Source of the DNA: Burkholderia sp. WAC0059
GTDB lineage: Bacteria > Pseudomonadota > Gammaproteobacteria > Burkholderiales > Burkholderiaceae
Direction of reading: 5' to 3'
NCBI RefSeq assembly: GCF_002870125.1
Contig: NZ_PNEO01000010.1
Span: forward strand, 1 to 64,000
Length of the DNA: 64,000 nucleotides
Part shown: positions 7,808 to 17,339 of the stretch, piece by piece
Layout: every line of letters begins with the position of its first letter
Position numbering within the stretch: the first letter of the stretch is position 1
Made by a program: the position numbers and the translations under genes
The notes under the pieces: generated by a model
Databases searched by the model: none
What the model was told of the DNA's origin: nothing
Seen by the model: the letters and a program-made list of their open reading frames with translations, nothing else

Positions 7808-8746
7808 TTACCCGTTGCCCGTTTCGGCGCCGCTCCGGGCGCCGGCCACGATGGTCAGCGCCGAGGCGATCATCGTGCTCATGTCGGCCAGATTGCCGGG
7901 CACGATCAGCGTGTTGCCCGCCTTCGCGAGATTGCCGAACGCGCTCACGTACTGCTCGGCCACTTTCAGGTTGACGGCCGCCATGCCGCCCTGCGCCCCG
8001 ATCGACGCGCCGACCTTCTGGATGGCCTCGGCGTTCGCGTCCGCGACGGCGAGAATTGCTGCCGCCTGCCCCTGCGCCTGGTTGATCGCCGCCTGCCGCT
8101 CGCCTTCGGACTTCTGGATCGCCGCTTCGCGCGCGCCGGCCGCCAGGTTGATCTGCTCCTGCTTGCGCCCTTCCGAAGCCGCGATCAGCGCCCGCTTCTC
8201 GCGCTCGGCCGTGATCTGGGCCTGCATCGCGTGCAGGATCTCCTTCGGCGGCGTCAGGTCCTTGATCTCGTAGCGCAACACCTTGACGCCCCAGTTCGAG
8301 GCCGCCTCGTCGAGCGCCGACACGATGCTGTGGTTGATGAAATCGCGCTCCTCGAACGTCTTGTCGAGTTCGAGCCGGCCGATCACCGAGCGCAGCGTGG
8401 TCTGCGAAAGCTGCGTGATCGCGAACACGAAGTTGCTCGACCCGTAGGACGCCTTCATCGGGTCCGTGACCTGGAAGTACAGCACGCCGTCCACCTGCAG
8501 TTGCGTGTTGTCGCGCGTGATGCAGACCTGGCTCGGCACGTCGAGCGGAATCTCCTTGAGCACGTGCCGGTAGGCGACCCGGTCGACGAACGGCAGCACG
8601 AGGCTCAAGCCCGGCGTCAACGTCGCGTGATAACGCCCGAGCCGCTCGACGACCCAGGCGTGCTGCTGCGGCACGATCTTGACGGTCTGCGCGATCAGCA
8701 CCACGACGATCAGCAGCAAAATCAAACCCACAACCGGAATTTGCAT
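7808..8746 (-). CDS. qmcA: SPFH/stomatin-like membrane protein (QmcA type)
   Basis: 312 residues. An N-terminal hydrophobic anchor (VVGLILLLIVVVLIAQT, residues 4-21) is followed by the SPFH/band 7 domain: IVPQQHAWVVERLGRY, then DVPSQVCITRDN, then AVIGRLELDKTFEER-like sequence. A helical region rich in Glu, Ala and Gln follows and oligomerises in this family. These proteins form large inner-membrane cages or microdomains; precise clients vary. Start 8746 is preceded by an excellent AAAGGAGGGAGT site. The partner NfeD-like gene lies directly upstream on the same strand, the usual pairing. Confidence 0.92.
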   Translation of the reverse strand: MQIPVVGLILLLIVVVLIAQTVKIVPQQHAWVVERLGRYHATLTPGLSLVLPFVDRVAYRHVLKEIPLDVPSQVCITRDNTQLQVDGVLYFQVTDPMKASYGSSNFVFAITQLSQTTLRSVIGRLELDKTFEERDFINHSIVSALDEAASNWGVKVLRYEIKDLTPPKEILHAMQAQITAEREKRALIAASEGRKQEQINLAAGAREAAIQKSEGERQAAINQAQGQAAAILAVADANAEAIQKVGASIGAQGGMAAVNLKVAEQYVSAFGNLAKAGNTLIVPGNLADMSTMIASALTIVAGARSGAETGNG

Positions 8747-8801
8747 ACTCCCTCCTTTTTCCCGATTTTTCCCGACTCGTTCCGATCCCCGCCGGCCGGT
8801 T

Positions 8802-9242
8802 TCAGGCCGCAGGTTTCCTCTTCGCCGCGACGACGAGGCAGTTGCCGCGCAGCGCCGTGACTTCATAGAGATGCGCGCTTTCGGATTCGCCGGGCGCCAG
8901 CTCGACGTCCCATTCCGCGCCGCGGTACATCGTGCGGGCGTGCCCGTCGCGCCAGCCGTTCACGGTCAGCGAAGCGCCGATGTCGAGATTCACGTCGGGA
9001 TTGCGCGCCGCCTCCTTGCGCCGCCCGCGGCCGAAGCGCGAGCGGCGCAACGCGATCACGGCGACGAGCGCGACGGCCGCGGCGGCAACGAGTTGACCGT
9101 CGAGCGGCGCGCCGGCTGCCCAGGCGATCAGGCCGGCGAGAAAGCCGAGCGCGATCATCAGCAGATAGAAGGTGCCGGTCGTCAGCTCCGCGACGACGAG
9201 CGCCCCGGCACCGACCCACCAGAACAGCCCGTGTGGCCCCAC
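8802..9242 (-). CDS. NfeD-like membrane protein
   Basis: About 146 residues. Two to three hydrophobic segments lie in the N-terminal 70 residues (LFWWVGAGALVVAELTTGTF, then LLMIALGFLAGLIAWAAG). A soluble C-terminal beta (OB-like) domain with DIGASLTVNGW and EWDVELAPGE follows. NfeD short forms partner SPFH proteins, here encoded immediately downstream. The start is uncertain: I favour GTG at 9242, which has TGGGGG six bases upstream. The ATG-less frame continues upstream through a terminator hairpin, so a longer protein is unlikely. Confidence 0.82.
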   Translation of the reverse strand: MGPHGLFWWVGAGALVVAELTTGTFYLLMIALGFLAGLIAWAAGAPLDGQLVAAAAVALVAVIALRRSRFGRGRRKEAARNPDVNLDIGASLTVNGWRDGHARTMYRGAEWDVELAPGESESAHLYEVTALRGNCLVVAAKRKPAA

Positions 9243-9251
9243 GTCGATCCC

Positions 9252-9285
9252 CCAAAGTAAAACACCCCGGCTTGACCGGGGTGTT
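9252..9285 (-). terminator. Rho-independent terminator downstream of ppsA
   Basis: Perfect 10-bp stem (9261-9270 with 9276-9285), five-base loop, followed on the minus strand by TTTTACTTT. It sits 110 bp past the ppsA stop and only about 10 bases upstream of the NfeD ribosome binding site, insulating that pair from ppsA transcription. Confidence 0.85.
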
Positions 9286-9394
9286 ATAGCACGAAGCCGA
9301 CGCTGCCTTACGGCCTGCGGCGAACGGTACGGCCGGTAGTATGACGAACGAAGCGGCGAGCGGCTTCGTTCGCCGGTGGCCGGCGCCCTTGCGC

Positions 9395-11794
9395 TTACTT
9401 CGCCTGTGCGAGCGCCTGCCAGGTTTCGACGACGGTGTCGGGGTTCAGCGAGATCGACGCGATGCCCTCGTCGGCCAGCCACTTCGCGAAGTCCGGGTGA
9501 TCCGACGGCCCCTGGCCGCAGATGCCCACGTACTTGTTCAGGCGCCGGCAGGTGTCGATCGCGCGCTTGAGCATGAACTTGACGGCCTCGTCGCGCTCGT
9601 CGAAATCGGCCGCGAGCAGTTCCATGCCCGAGTCGCGGTCAAGGCCGAGCGTGAGCTGCGTGAGGTCGTTCGAGCCGATCGAGAAGCCGTCGAAGTACTG
9701 CAGGAACTCTTCGGCGAGAATCGCATTGGACGGCACCTCGCACATCATGACGAGCTTCAGGCCGTTCTCGCCGCGCTTCAGGCCGAACTTCGCCAGCAGC
9801 CCGACCACGCGCTCCGCCTGCTTCACCGTGCGCACGAACGGCACCATGATCTCGACGTTGGCGAGGCCCATTTCCTCGCGCACGCGCTTGAGCGCCACGC
9901 ATTCCATCTCGAACGCCTGCGCGAAGTCGTCGGCGATGTAGCGCGACGCGCCGCGGAAGCCGAGCATCGGGTTTTCCTCGTCGGGCTCGTAGCGCGAACC
10001 GCCGATCAGTTTCTTGTACTCGTTCGACTTGAAGTCCGACAGACGCACGATCACGGGCTTCGGATAGAACGCCGCCGCGATCGTCGCGATGCCCTCGGTC
10101 AGCTTGTCCACGTAGAACGCGCGCGGCGAGGCATGGCCGCGCGCGACGCTTTCGACGGCCTTCTTCAGGTCCGCGTCGACGTTCGGGTACTCGAGGATCG
10201 CCTTCGGATGCACGCCGATGTTGTTGTTGATGATGAATTCGAGGCGCGCGAGACCGACGCCCTCGTTCGGCAACTGCGAGAAGTCGAACGCGAGCTGCGG
10301 GTTGCCGACGTTCATCATGATCTTCACCGGGATCGGCGGCAGTTCGCCGCGCTGCACTTCGCTGACCTCGGTTTCGAGCAGGCCGTCGTAAATCCGGCCC
10401 TCGTCGCCTTCCGCGCACGAGACGGTGACGAGCGAGCCGTCCTTGAGCACGTCGGTCGCGTCGCCGCAGCCAACCACGGCCGGCACGCCGAGCTCGCGCG
10501 CGATGATCGCCGCGTGGCAGGTGCGCCCGCCGCGGTTCGTGACGATGGCCGACGCGCGCTTCATCACGGGCTCCCAGTTCGGATCGGTCATGTCGGCCAC
10601 GAGCACGTCGCCGGGCTGCACGCGCTCCATTTCCGACGGATCGTGGATCACCCTGACGCGACCCGCGCCGATCTTCTGGCCGATCGCGCGGCCGGTTGCG
10701 AGCACCTGCGACTGGCCCTTGAGCCTGAAGCGCTGCTCGATCTTGCCCGCCGCCTGGCTTTTCACCGTTTCCGGACGCGCCTGGAGAATGAAGAGCTTGC
10801 CGTCGCGGCCGTCCTTGCCCCACTCGATGTCCATCGGCCGCTGGTAGTGCTGCTCGATGATGACCGCGTATTTCGCGAGCTCGATCACGTCCTCGTCGGT
10901 GATCGAGAAGCGGTTGCGCTGGTCGTGCGGCACGTCGACGGTCTTCACCCGGCCCGGCTCGCCCGGCTGCGTGAACTCCATCTTGACGAGCTTCGAGCCG
11001 ATCGAGCGGCGAATGATCGGCGCCTTGCCCTGCGCGAGCGTGGTCTTGAAGACGTAGAACTCGTCCGGATTCACGGCGCCCTGCACGACGGTCTCGCCGA
11101 GACCGTAGCTCGACGTGATGAACACGGCGTCCTTGAAGCCCGACTCGGTGTCAAGCGTAAACATCACGCCCGCCGCGCCGACGTCCGAGCGCACCATGCG
11201 CTGCACGCCCGCCGAAAGCGCCACTTCGGAATGCGTGAAGCCCTTGTGGACGCGGTAGGAGATGGCGCGGTCGTTGTAGAGCGAAGCGAACACGTGCTTG
11301 AGACGATCGAGCACGTCCTCGACGCCGACCACGTTCAGATAGCTCTCCTGCTGACCGGCGAACGAGGCGTCGGGCAGATCCTCGGCCGTGGCCGACGAGC
11401 GGACCGCGAACGAGAGTTCGGACGGCGAGCTCTTCTGCAGCGTCTCGAAGCCCGCGCGAATCTCCTGCTCGAGCCTTGACTGGAGCGGCGCCTCGACGAT
11501 CCACTGGCGGATTTCCCGGCCGGCCTCGGCGAGCGCCTTGACGTCGTCGATGTCGAGCTTCTCGAGCCGGGCGGCGATCCGGTCGGTCAGCCTGTTGTGC
11601 TCGAGGAAGTCGCGGAACGCGAGCGCCGTCGTCGCGAAACCGGTCGGCACGCGCACGCCGGCCTCGGCCAACTGGCTGATCATTTCGCCGAGCGAAGCGT
11701 TCTTGCCGCCCACGATCTCGACGTCGGTCATCCGCAACTGTTCAAAAGGCACTACATACGCCTTGTCCTTTGCAACGTTAACTGCGTTAGTCAT
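9395..11794 (-). CDS. ppsA: Phosphoenolpyruvate synthase
   Basis: 799 residues. Converts pyruvate, ATP and water to PEP, AMP and phosphate, the entry to gluconeogenesis. It has an N-terminal ATP-grasp nucleotide domain ([11 protein letters not shown] at about 29-39, [18 protein letters not shown] at about 131-148). The central phosphohistidine swivel loop is GGRTCHAA, with catalytic His427. The C-terminal barrel has [13 protein letters not shown] and CGQGPSD. Thr425, two residues before His427, is the expected target of the regulatory kinase PpsR encoded divergently. The start at [12 protein letters not shown] is set by AGGGG upstream. Full family length. Confidence 0.98.
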   Translation of the reverse strand: MTNAVNVAKDKAYVVPFEQLRMTDVEIVGGKNASLGEMISQLAEAGVRVPTGFATTALAFRDFLEHNRLTDRIAARLEKLDIDDVKALAEAGREIRQWIVEAPLQSRLEQEIRAGFETLQKSSPSELSFAVRSSATAEDLPDASFAGQQESYLNVVGVEDVLDRLKHVFASLYNDRAISYRVHKGFTHSEVALSAGVQRMVRSDVGAAGVMFTLDTESGFKDAVFITSSYGLGETVVQGAVNPDEFYVFKTTLAQGKAPIIRRSIGSKLVKMEFTQPGEPGRVKTVDVPHDQRNRFSITDEDVIELAKYAVIIEQHYQRPMDIEWGKDGRDGKLFILQARPETVKSQAAGKIEQRFRLKGQSQVLATGRAIGQKIGAGRVRVIHDPSEMERVQPGDVLVADMTDPNWEPVMKRASAIVTNRGGRTCHAAIIARELGVPAVVGCGDATDVLKDGSLVTVSCAEGDEGRIYDGLLETEVSEVQRGELPPIPVKIMMNVGNPQLAFDFSQLPNEGVGLARLEFIINNNIGVHPKAILEYPNVDADLKKAVESVARGHASPRAFYVDKLTEGIATIAAAFYPKPVIVRLSDFKSNEYKKLIGGSRYEPDEENPMLGFRGASRYIADDFAQAFEMECVALKRVREEMGLANVEIMVPFVRTVKQAERVVGLLAKFGLKRGENGLKLVMMCEVPSNAILAEEFLQYFDGFSIGSNDLTQLTLGLDRDSGMELLAADFDERDEAVKFMLKRAIDTCRRLNKYVGICGQGPSDHPDFAKWLADEGIASISLNPDTVVETWQALAQAK

Positions 11795-12174
11795 ACAAGC
11801 CCCTAAGTGTGAAAAAAATACTCGATTGCGCAAGTGGGCTCGTACGCGGGCCGCCCATTGGGAGCGGTTCCACGTCTTGCGCAACCTGTTGGAAAAACAA
11901 TCGCCGCGGCCTGCGAGGGCCGCTCCCGATGACGTAAAAGCGCAGAAAAGCGCGCGATTGCGCAAAATTAGAGGAAATCGCCGCAGGCTGACGACAGAAT
12001 CGGCCCGGATACGGGGCGGTTCGGCGCAGTTCGGCTGCAATTGCTTATCCAACAGGTTGCCGCTATTCTACCGTGCCGACTGCCAAATGAGCAGCCGGCG
12101 AGCGATCCGCACGCCAGACGGTGTCAGCAGGATTCCTGCCCGGGCGCCGCCGCGCCCACCCTTCCCGCATTGCC
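11795..12174. promoter_or_regulatory. ppsA/ppsR divergent intergenic region with three TTGCGCAA palindromes
   Basis: 380 bp without a gene. The 8-bp palindrome TTGCGCAA occurs at 11826-11833, 11877-11884 and 11958-11965; the first and third copies are preceded by GA. A candidate ppsR promoter is TTGCTT (12041-12046), 17 bp, TATTCT (12064-12069). No convincing -35/-10 pair was found for ppsA; the first palindrome lies only 31 bp from its start codon. The repeated palindrome looks like an operator for a dimeric regulator, but no regulator is identifiable. Confidence 0.5.
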
Positions 12175-12990
12175 ATGCCGCCAACCGTATTCATCGTCTC
12201 CGACGGTACCGGGATTACCGCCGAGACCTTTGCGCATTCGATCCTGTCGCAGTTCGACCAGAAATTCCGTCTCGTGCGCGTGCCGTTCATCGATTCGATC
12301 GAGAAGGCCTACGTCACCGCCGGGAAGATCAACGAGGCGGCGCATCAGGAAGGCCGCCGGCCGATCGTGTTCACGACGCTCGTGGACAGCGATTCGAGCG
12401 AGATCGTCAAGCGCTCGAACGCGCTCGTGCTCGACATGTTCCAGACCTTCGTCGAACCGCTCGAGCTCGAGCTTCAGGTCAAGTCGAGCCACGCGATGGG
12501 ACGCGTTCACCAGAACGCCGATACCGACGAGTACCGCAAACGCATCGAGGCGATCAACTTTTCGCTGGCGCACGACGACGGCCAGTCGAACCGCAACCTC
12601 GACGACGCCGACGTGATCCTCGTCGGCGTGTCGCGCAGCGGCAAGACGCCGACGAGCCTGTATCTCGCCATGCAGTACGGCGTGAAGGCCGCCAATTACC
12701 CGCTGATTCCCGACGACTTCGAGCGCGGCAAGCTGCCGACGCCGCTCCTCGGCCACCGCGACAAGATTTTCGGACTGTCGATCGACCCGCAACGGCTGGC
12801 GGAAATCCGCAACGAACGCCGCCCCGGCAGCAAGTACGCCGCGCTCGAGAATTGCCGGTACGAGATCAACGAGGCCGAGGCGATGATGCGGCGCGAATCG
12901 ATCAAGTGGCTCTCGTCGACGCACAAGTCGATCGAGGAAATCGCCACGACGATCCTGCAGGAAATCCGGCCCGACCGTTCGGCCTACTGA
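12175..12990 (+). CDS. ppsR: PEP synthase regulatory protein (bifunctional kinase/pyrophosphorylase)
   Basis: 271 residues, DUF299 family. Uses ADP to phosphorylate, and phosphate to dephosphorylate, a threonine next to the catalytic histidine of PEP synthase, switching it off or on. The family P-loop GVSRSGKT is at 151-158, and the N-terminal signature is VFIVSDGTGITAET. The ATG at 12175 begins the homologous sequence; the in-frame ATG 18 codons upstream adds unrelated residues. Its target ppsA is divergent and adjacent, the classical context. Confidence 0.97.
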   Translation: MPPTVFIVSDGTGITAETFAHSILSQFDQKFRLVRVPFIDSIEKAYVTAGKINEAAHQEGRRPIVFTTLVDSDSSEIVKRSNALVLDMFQTFVEPLELELQVKSSHAMGRVHQNADTDEYRKRIEAINFSLAHDDGQSNRNLDDADVILVGVSRSGKTPTSLYLAMQYGVKAANYPLIPDDFERGKLPTPLLGHRDKIFGLSIDPQRLAEIRNERRPGSKYAALENCRYEINEAEAMMRRESIKWLSSTHKSIEEIATTILQEIRPDRSAY

Positions 12991-12992
12991 TT

Positions 12993-13017
12993 CGGGCCCG
13001 GCGGCCCGGCTCTTTTT
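12993..13017 (+). terminator. Terminator candidate after ppsR
   Basis: 6-bp GC stem (12993-12998 with 13003-13008), four-base loop, then GCTC and five T on the plus strand. It lies in the 32-bp gap between the convergent ppsR and methyltransferase genes. The stem is short and the T tract is slightly displaced. Confidence 0.5.
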
Positions 13018-13022
13018 CCGTT

Positions 13023-13805
13023 TCAGGCGCGGCGCCGCTGCCTGCACTGCTCGAACAGGCAAACGGCCGCCGCCGCGGCCACGTTCAGCGACTCCATGCC
13101 GCCCGGCTGCGGAATCGTGACGCGCCGCGCCGCCGCCTCGCGCCAGAACGGCGACACGCCCGCCCCTTCGTTGCCGAACACCCAGGCGAGCGGCCCAGTC
13201 AGGTCGCACTCGTCGAGCGGCTGCGCGCCGTGCGAATCGGTGATCACGGCCGGAACGGCGAGCAGCCCGGCCAGCGCGTCGGCATCGACGTTCTCGAACA
13301 CCTGCAGCAGAAAATGCGCCCCCATCGCCGAGCGCAGCACCTTCGACGACCACGCGTTCGCCGTGCCCGGCGCGCAAAACACCTGCCGCACGCCCGCTGC
13401 CGCCGCGCTGCGCAGGATCGACCCGACGTTGCCGGCGTCCTGCACGCCGTCGAGTACCACGCAGGTCTCGTCGACACGCGGCGGCAGTGCGACCTCGGGC
13501 CGATCGACGAGCAGCAGCAGGCCGACGCCGTGCACGACGTTCGAAAGCTGGCCGAACAGCGCGTCCGGCAGCGTGACGACGCGCTGCGCGTCGATCCGCC
13601 CGATGATCGCGCGGGCCTCGTCGTGATTCAGCGCGCCGTCGGCGACGACGCAGCACTCCGGCTGCCCGCCCCCGTCGAGCCAGGCGCTTGCGAGGTGAAA
13701 TCCCTCGAGCAGCGCCTGGCCGCTGCGGCGCTGCTGATGCGACGAGCCCGCCAGCGCCTTCAGGCGCTTGTAGAGCGGATTGTCGCGTGAGGTAATGGCT
13801 TTCAC
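13023..13805 (-). CDS. SpoU/TrmH-family RNA 2'-O-methyltransferase
   Basis: About 260 residues. An N-terminal substrate-binding domain (ITSRDNPLYKRLKALAGS, EGFHLASAWL) precedes the SPOUT catalytic domain. The three SPOUT motifs are VLDGVQDAGNVGSILRSAAA, LAWVFGNEGAGVS and IPQPGGMESLNVAAAAAV. It probably methylates a ribose in 23S rRNA or tRNA using SAM; the exact nucleotide is not predictable. I prefer the GTG at 13805 (VKAITSRDN). An ATG at 13859 would add 18 residues. It lies just downstream of rnhB on the same strand. Confidence 0.9.
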   Translation of the reverse strand: MKAITSRDNPLYKRLKALAGSSHQQRRSGQALLEGFHLASAWLDGGGQPECCVVADGALNHDEARAIIGRIDAQRVVTLPDALFGQLSNVVHGVGLLLLVDRPEVALPPRVDETCVVLDGVQDAGNVGSILRSAAAAGVRQVFCAPGTANAWSSKVLRSAMGAHFLLQVFENVDADALAGLLAVPAVITDSHGAQPLDECDLTGPLAWVFGNEGAGVSPFWREAAARRVTIPQPGGMESLNVAAAAAVCLFEQCRQRRRA

Positions 13806-13868
13806 GGTCGGACGAGAAACGAACGGGTGGACGAACGCGCCGGGCAATGCGCCCGGCATGGGGCGAAA

Positions 13869-14618
13869 TCAGGCTCGGGCGGATGCATCGGCGACATCCG
13901 CCGGCCCGGCCCCGTCAGTAGGATGCCGGGCTGCGGGCGACGCCGGCGGCAGGCCGTGCAGCACGAAGGCCTCGCGCACCGGCGCGAACGAGCGCCGGTG
14001 ATGCGCACAAGGCCCGTGCTCGCGCAGTGCGGCCAGATGCTGCGGCGTGCCATAACCGGCATGGGCGTCGAACCCGTACACGGGAAACGCGCGATGAAGC
14101 TCGACGAGCAGCCGGTCGCGCGTCACCTTGGCGAGGATCGACGCTGCCGAAATGCTCGGCACGAGCGCGTCGCCGCCGATCACGGCCTCGCTGCGCACAG
14201 CCAGCACGGGACAGCGGTTGCCGTCGATGCGCGCGAGCGTCGGCGTCACGCCGAGCCCTTCCACGGCGCGGCGCATGGCGAGCATGGTCGCGTGCAGGAT
14301 GTTCAGCGTGTCGATCTCCTCGACCGAGGCCGACGCGACACACCAGGCGAGCGCACGCTCGACGATCGCGTCATACAGTGCCTCACGCTTTTTCGCGCTC
14401 AGCACCTTCGAATCGTCCAGGCCTTCGATCGGGCGCGCCGGATCGAGAATGACCGCCGCCGCCGTCACGGGCCCGGCAAGCGGTCCCCGCCCGGCCTCGT
14501 CGACGCCGCAGACGATCTCGCCGGGCAAATCGAAACTGAGGCCCTGCTGGGCCAGCGTCGGCTTCGCCCTCGGCGGCCGGCCCGACTTCGGCCCGCGCGA
14601 TGCGGCACGCCCCGTCAT
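13869..14618 (-). CDS. rnhB: Ribonuclease HII
   Basis: 249 residues. Cleaves RNA in RNA-DNA hybrids and single ribonucleotides in DNA. The catalytic acids are visible in CGVDEAGRG (Asp40, Glu41), ARIDGNRCP (Asp132) and [13 protein letters not shown] (Asp150). The N-terminal 28 residues are basic and extend beyond the usual start, and the last roughly 25 residues are low complexity. The ATG overlaps the lpxB stop by four bases (ATGA), so it is translationally coupled at the end of the lipid A cluster. Confidence 0.96.
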   Translation of the reverse strand: MTGRAASRGPKSGRPPRAKPTLAQQGLSFDLPGEIVCGVDEAGRGPLAGPVTAAAVILDPARPIEGLDDSKVLSAKKREALYDAIVERALAWCVASASVEEIDTLNILHATMLAMRRAVEGLGVTPTLARIDGNRCPVLAVRSEAVIGGDALVPSISAASILAKVTRDRLLVELHRAFPVYGFDAHAGYGTPQHLAALREHGPCAHHRRSFAPVREAFVLHGLPPASPAARHPTDGAGPADVADASARA

Positions 14619-15784
14619 GCGGCCACCCTGCGGCTCGTCGCGACCCGCGCGACCACTTCCGCCGCGCGCTGCGACGTATTCTGCCGCAGCGTGTGATGCA
14701 GTTCCGTGAAGATGTCCGTCAGCGTGCGACGGTTCGCCTCGTCGTGCAACTGCTTGAGCGTGGCGTCGGCAAGCGCCTCGGGCGTCGCGAAATGCTGGAG
14801 GATTTCCGGCACGACGAAACGCCCGGCCAGAATGTTCGGCAGGCCCACGTACGGCAGATACCCCTGGCGGCGCATGATCTCCCCGGTCAGCCAGGGCACC
14901 TTGTAGGAAATGACCATCGGCTTTTTCAGCAACGCCGCCTCGAGCGTCACCGTACCGCTCTTCACGAGGATCGCGTCGGCCGCCGTCATCGCGGCCTGCG
15001 ACTGGCCGTCGACGAGCGTCAGCGCGAGCCCCGCATGCGCGTCGACGAGCGTCTGCAACTGCGCGCGCAGTGCCGGCGTCGCGGCCGGCATCACGAAGCG
15101 CAGGCCGGGCTCGCGCCGCTGCATGAGTTCCATCGCGTCGAAGAACGTCGGGCCGATCAGGCCGATCTCCGAACGCCGGCTGCCGGGCAGCACGGCGACG
15201 ACCGGGCCGCTCTCGGGCAGACCCAGCGCGCGGCGCGCGCCGGCCTGGTCCGGTTCGAGCGGAATCTCGTCGGCAAGCGGATGGCCAACGTAGGACGCGG
15301 CCACGCCGGCCTTTTCGAGAATCGCGGTCTCGAACGGAAACACGCAGAGCATGTGATCGACGGACTTGACGATCTTCTTGATCCGCCCGCCGCGCCACGC
15401 CCAGATCGACGGGCAGACGAAATGAACGGTCGGAATGCCCGCGTCGCGCAGCGCATGCTCGAGCCCGAAATTGAAGTCGGGCGCGTCGACGCCGACGAAC
15501 GCGTCGGGCGGATCGGCCAGCAACTGGCGCTTCAGCTCGTTGCGGATGCCGAGAATCTCGGGAATGTGGCGCAGCGCCTCGACGTAGCCGCGCACCGAGA
15601 GCTTTTCCATCGGCCAGTGCGCGTCGAAGCCCGCCGACGTCATGCGCGGCCCGCCGATGCCGTAGTACTGCGCGGTCTCCGGCAACTGGCCAGTCAGGCC
15701 GGCGAGCAACGACGACGCCAGCAGGTCACCGGACGGTTCGCCGGCGACGAGCGCGATGCGCAGCGGACTCGATTGCAGCGCCAT
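14615..15784 (-). CDS. lpxB: Lipid-A-disaccharide synthase
   Basis: 389 residues. Peripheral inner-membrane GT-B glycosyltransferase that condenses UDP-2,3-diacylglucosamine with lipid X. The N-terminus has the signature [14 protein letters not shown]. Further family motifs are [26 protein letters not shown] and [10 protein letters not shown]. Three bases separate its start from the lpxA stop, and it overlaps rnhB. Full length. Confidence 0.98.
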   Translation of the reverse strand: MALQSSPLRIALVAGEPSGDLLASSLLAGLTGQLPETAQYYGIGGPRMTSAGFDAHWPMEKLSVRGYVEALRHIPEILGIRNELKRQLLADPPDAFVGVDAPDFNFGLEHALRDAGIPTVHFVCPSIWAWRGGRIKKIVKSVDHMLCVFPFETAILEKAGVAASYVGHPLADEIPLEPDQAGARRALGLPESGPVVAVLPGSRRSEIGLIGPTFFDAMELMQRREPGLRFVMPAATPALRAQLQTLVDAHAGLALTLVDGQSQAAMTAADAILVKSGTVTLEAALLKKPMVISYKVPWLTGEIMRRQGYLPYVGLPNILAGRFVVPEILQHFATPEALADATLKQLHDEANRRTLTDIFTELHHTLRQNTSQRAAEVVARVATSRRVAA

Positions 15785-15787
15785 CGG

Positions 15788-16576
15788 CTAACGGATAATG
15801 CCGCGCTGCGACTGGTCGACGAAGTCGAGCAGCGCTTTCACGGGCGCGTCGCCGTCGCCGCCCGCCGCGGCGAGCTCGATGAGCTGCACCTTGGCCTCTT
15901 CGAGCGACAGGCCGTTCTTGTAGAGCAGCCGGTACGCCGAGCGCAGCGCGGAGATGGCGTCGGCCGAGAAGCCGCGGCGACGCAACCCCTCGACGTTGAT
16001 GCCGTGCGGCACGGCCTTGTTGCCGGCCGCGATCACGAACGGCGGCACGTCCTGCACGAGCGCCGAGGCGCCGCCCAGCATCGAGTGCGCGCCGATGCGC
16101 ACGAACTGGTGCACGCCCGACATGCCGCCGACGATCGCGTAATCCTCGACGATCACGTGGCCCGCGAGCTGCGCGTTGCTCGACATGATGACGCTGTTGC
16201 CGAGCCGGCAGTCGTGGCCAACGTGCACGTAGGCCATGATCCAGTTGTCGTCGCCGATCGTCGTCACGCCGCGATCCTGCACGGTGCCCGTGTGCAGCGT
16301 CGTGAATTCGCGGATCGTGTTGCGGTTGCCGATTTCGAGCCGGGTCGGCTCGTCCTTGTACTTCATGTCCTGCGGACGCCCGCCGATCGACGCGTAGTGG
16401 CCGATCCGGTTGTCTTCGCCGATCGTCGTGTGGCCCTCGATCACGCTATGCGAACCGATGGTCGTGCGCGCGCCGATGCTCACGTGCGCGCCGACGACAG
16501 CATATGGTCCGATCTCGACGGTCTCGTCGAGCTGCGCGCCGGGCTCGACGATCGCAGTGGGATGAATCCTGCTCAT
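15788..16576 (-). CDS. lpxA: UDP-N-acetylglucosamine acyltransferase
   Basis: 262 residues. First step of lipid A synthesis: O-acylation of UDP-GlcNAc from 3-hydroxyacyl-ACP. Left-handed beta-helix made of hexapeptide repeats ([40 protein letters not shown]), with a putative catalytic His at about 121 (HVGHDC). The C-terminal helical part contains [11 protein letters not shown]. Located between fabZ and lpxB, as in most proteobacteria. Length is exactly that of the E. coli enzyme. Confidence 0.98.
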   Translation of the reverse strand: MSRIHPTAIVEPGAQLDETVEIGPYAVVGAHVSIGARTTIGSHSVIEGHTTIGEDNRIGHYASIGGRPQDMKYKDEPTRLEIGNRNTIREFTTLHTGTVQDRGVTTIGDDNWIMAYVHVGHDCRLGNSVIMSSNAQLAGHVIVEDYAIVGGMSGVHQFVRIGAHSMLGGASALVQDVPPFVIAAGNKAVPHGINVEGLRRRGFSADAISALRSAYRLLYKNGLSLEEAKVQLIELAAAGGDGDAPVKALLDFVDQSQRGIIR

Positions 16577-16655
16577 TCGCCCTCGCTTCCGGTTCTGTTG
16601 CGGGAGCCGCCGCCCGAGCTTGCGGCGCGGCGCCCCGCGTCCGATATGGCGCGCC

Positions 16656-17123
16656 TTACTGCGCGGCCTGGTCTACGGTCTTCACGGTGCACATCAGTTC
16701 CGCCTCGGCGGCCACGACGCCCTCGACTTCGGCCCGGGCCTTGAACTTCCAGATACCGCGCATGTAGCGCTCGAACGTGGCGTTCAGGATAAGCTGGTCG
16801 CCCGGTTCGACGACGCGCTTGAAGCGCGCACCGTCGATGCCGACGAAGTAGTAGAGCGTGTTTTCATGGTCGCGCGGATCCTCCGCGAACGTGAGCAGCG
16901 CGGCCGTCTGCGCGAGCGCCTCGAGAATCATCACGCCGGGCATGACGGGGCGCGCCGGGAAATGCCCCGTGAAGAACGGCTCGTTGACCGTGACGTTCTT
17001 CAGCGCCTTGATGCTCTTGTGCGGCTCGAGCTCCAGCACCCGGTCCACCATCAGGAACGGGTAACGATGCGGCAACAGCGTGAGGATCTTGTGGATGTCG
17101 AAGTTGAGTTTTTCGATGTTCAT
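16656..17123 (-). CDS. fabZ: 3-hydroxyacyl-[ACP] dehydratase FabZ
   Basis: 155 residues, hotdog fold. Dehydrates 3-hydroxyacyl-ACP in fatty acid synthesis and competes with LpxA/LpxD for 3-hydroxymyristoyl-ACP. Catalytic His54 ([11 protein letters not shown]) and Glu68 (MILEALAQ) are present. The start at 17123 ([14 protein letters not shown]) is supported by homology, and the upstream open frame is not family sequence. A 216-bp gap to lpxD is the largest within this part of the operon. Confidence 0.98.
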   Translation of the reverse strand: MNIEKLNFDIHKILTLLPHRYPFLMVDRVLELEPHKSIKALKNVTVNEPFFTGHFPARPVMPGVMILEALAQTAALLTFAEDPRDHENTLYYFVGIDGARFKRVVEPGDQLILNATFERYMRGIWKFKARAEVEGVVAAEAELMCTVKTVDQAAQ

Positions 17124-17339
17124 GGTATTTCTGCTCACGCGAGAATTGCGCGAAGGTGACTGCGAATGCCGGCGCGAACCCTGCGCCAGGCGCTCGATGC
17201 CGTGTGTCCGGGCGAACCCTCGACACACGGCGTGGCACGCGAAAACCCCTGCCTCGCCTCTCGCCGGCGGCGGCTTTCGCGTGCCGGCCCGTCGACGGAC
17301 AAGCCCGCAGGCTCCGCCGACCGGCCGATCCGACTCCGG

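Noticed and set aside
9341..11479. 712-residue open frame opposite ppsA
   Set aside because: Antisense shadow; no domain, biased composition.
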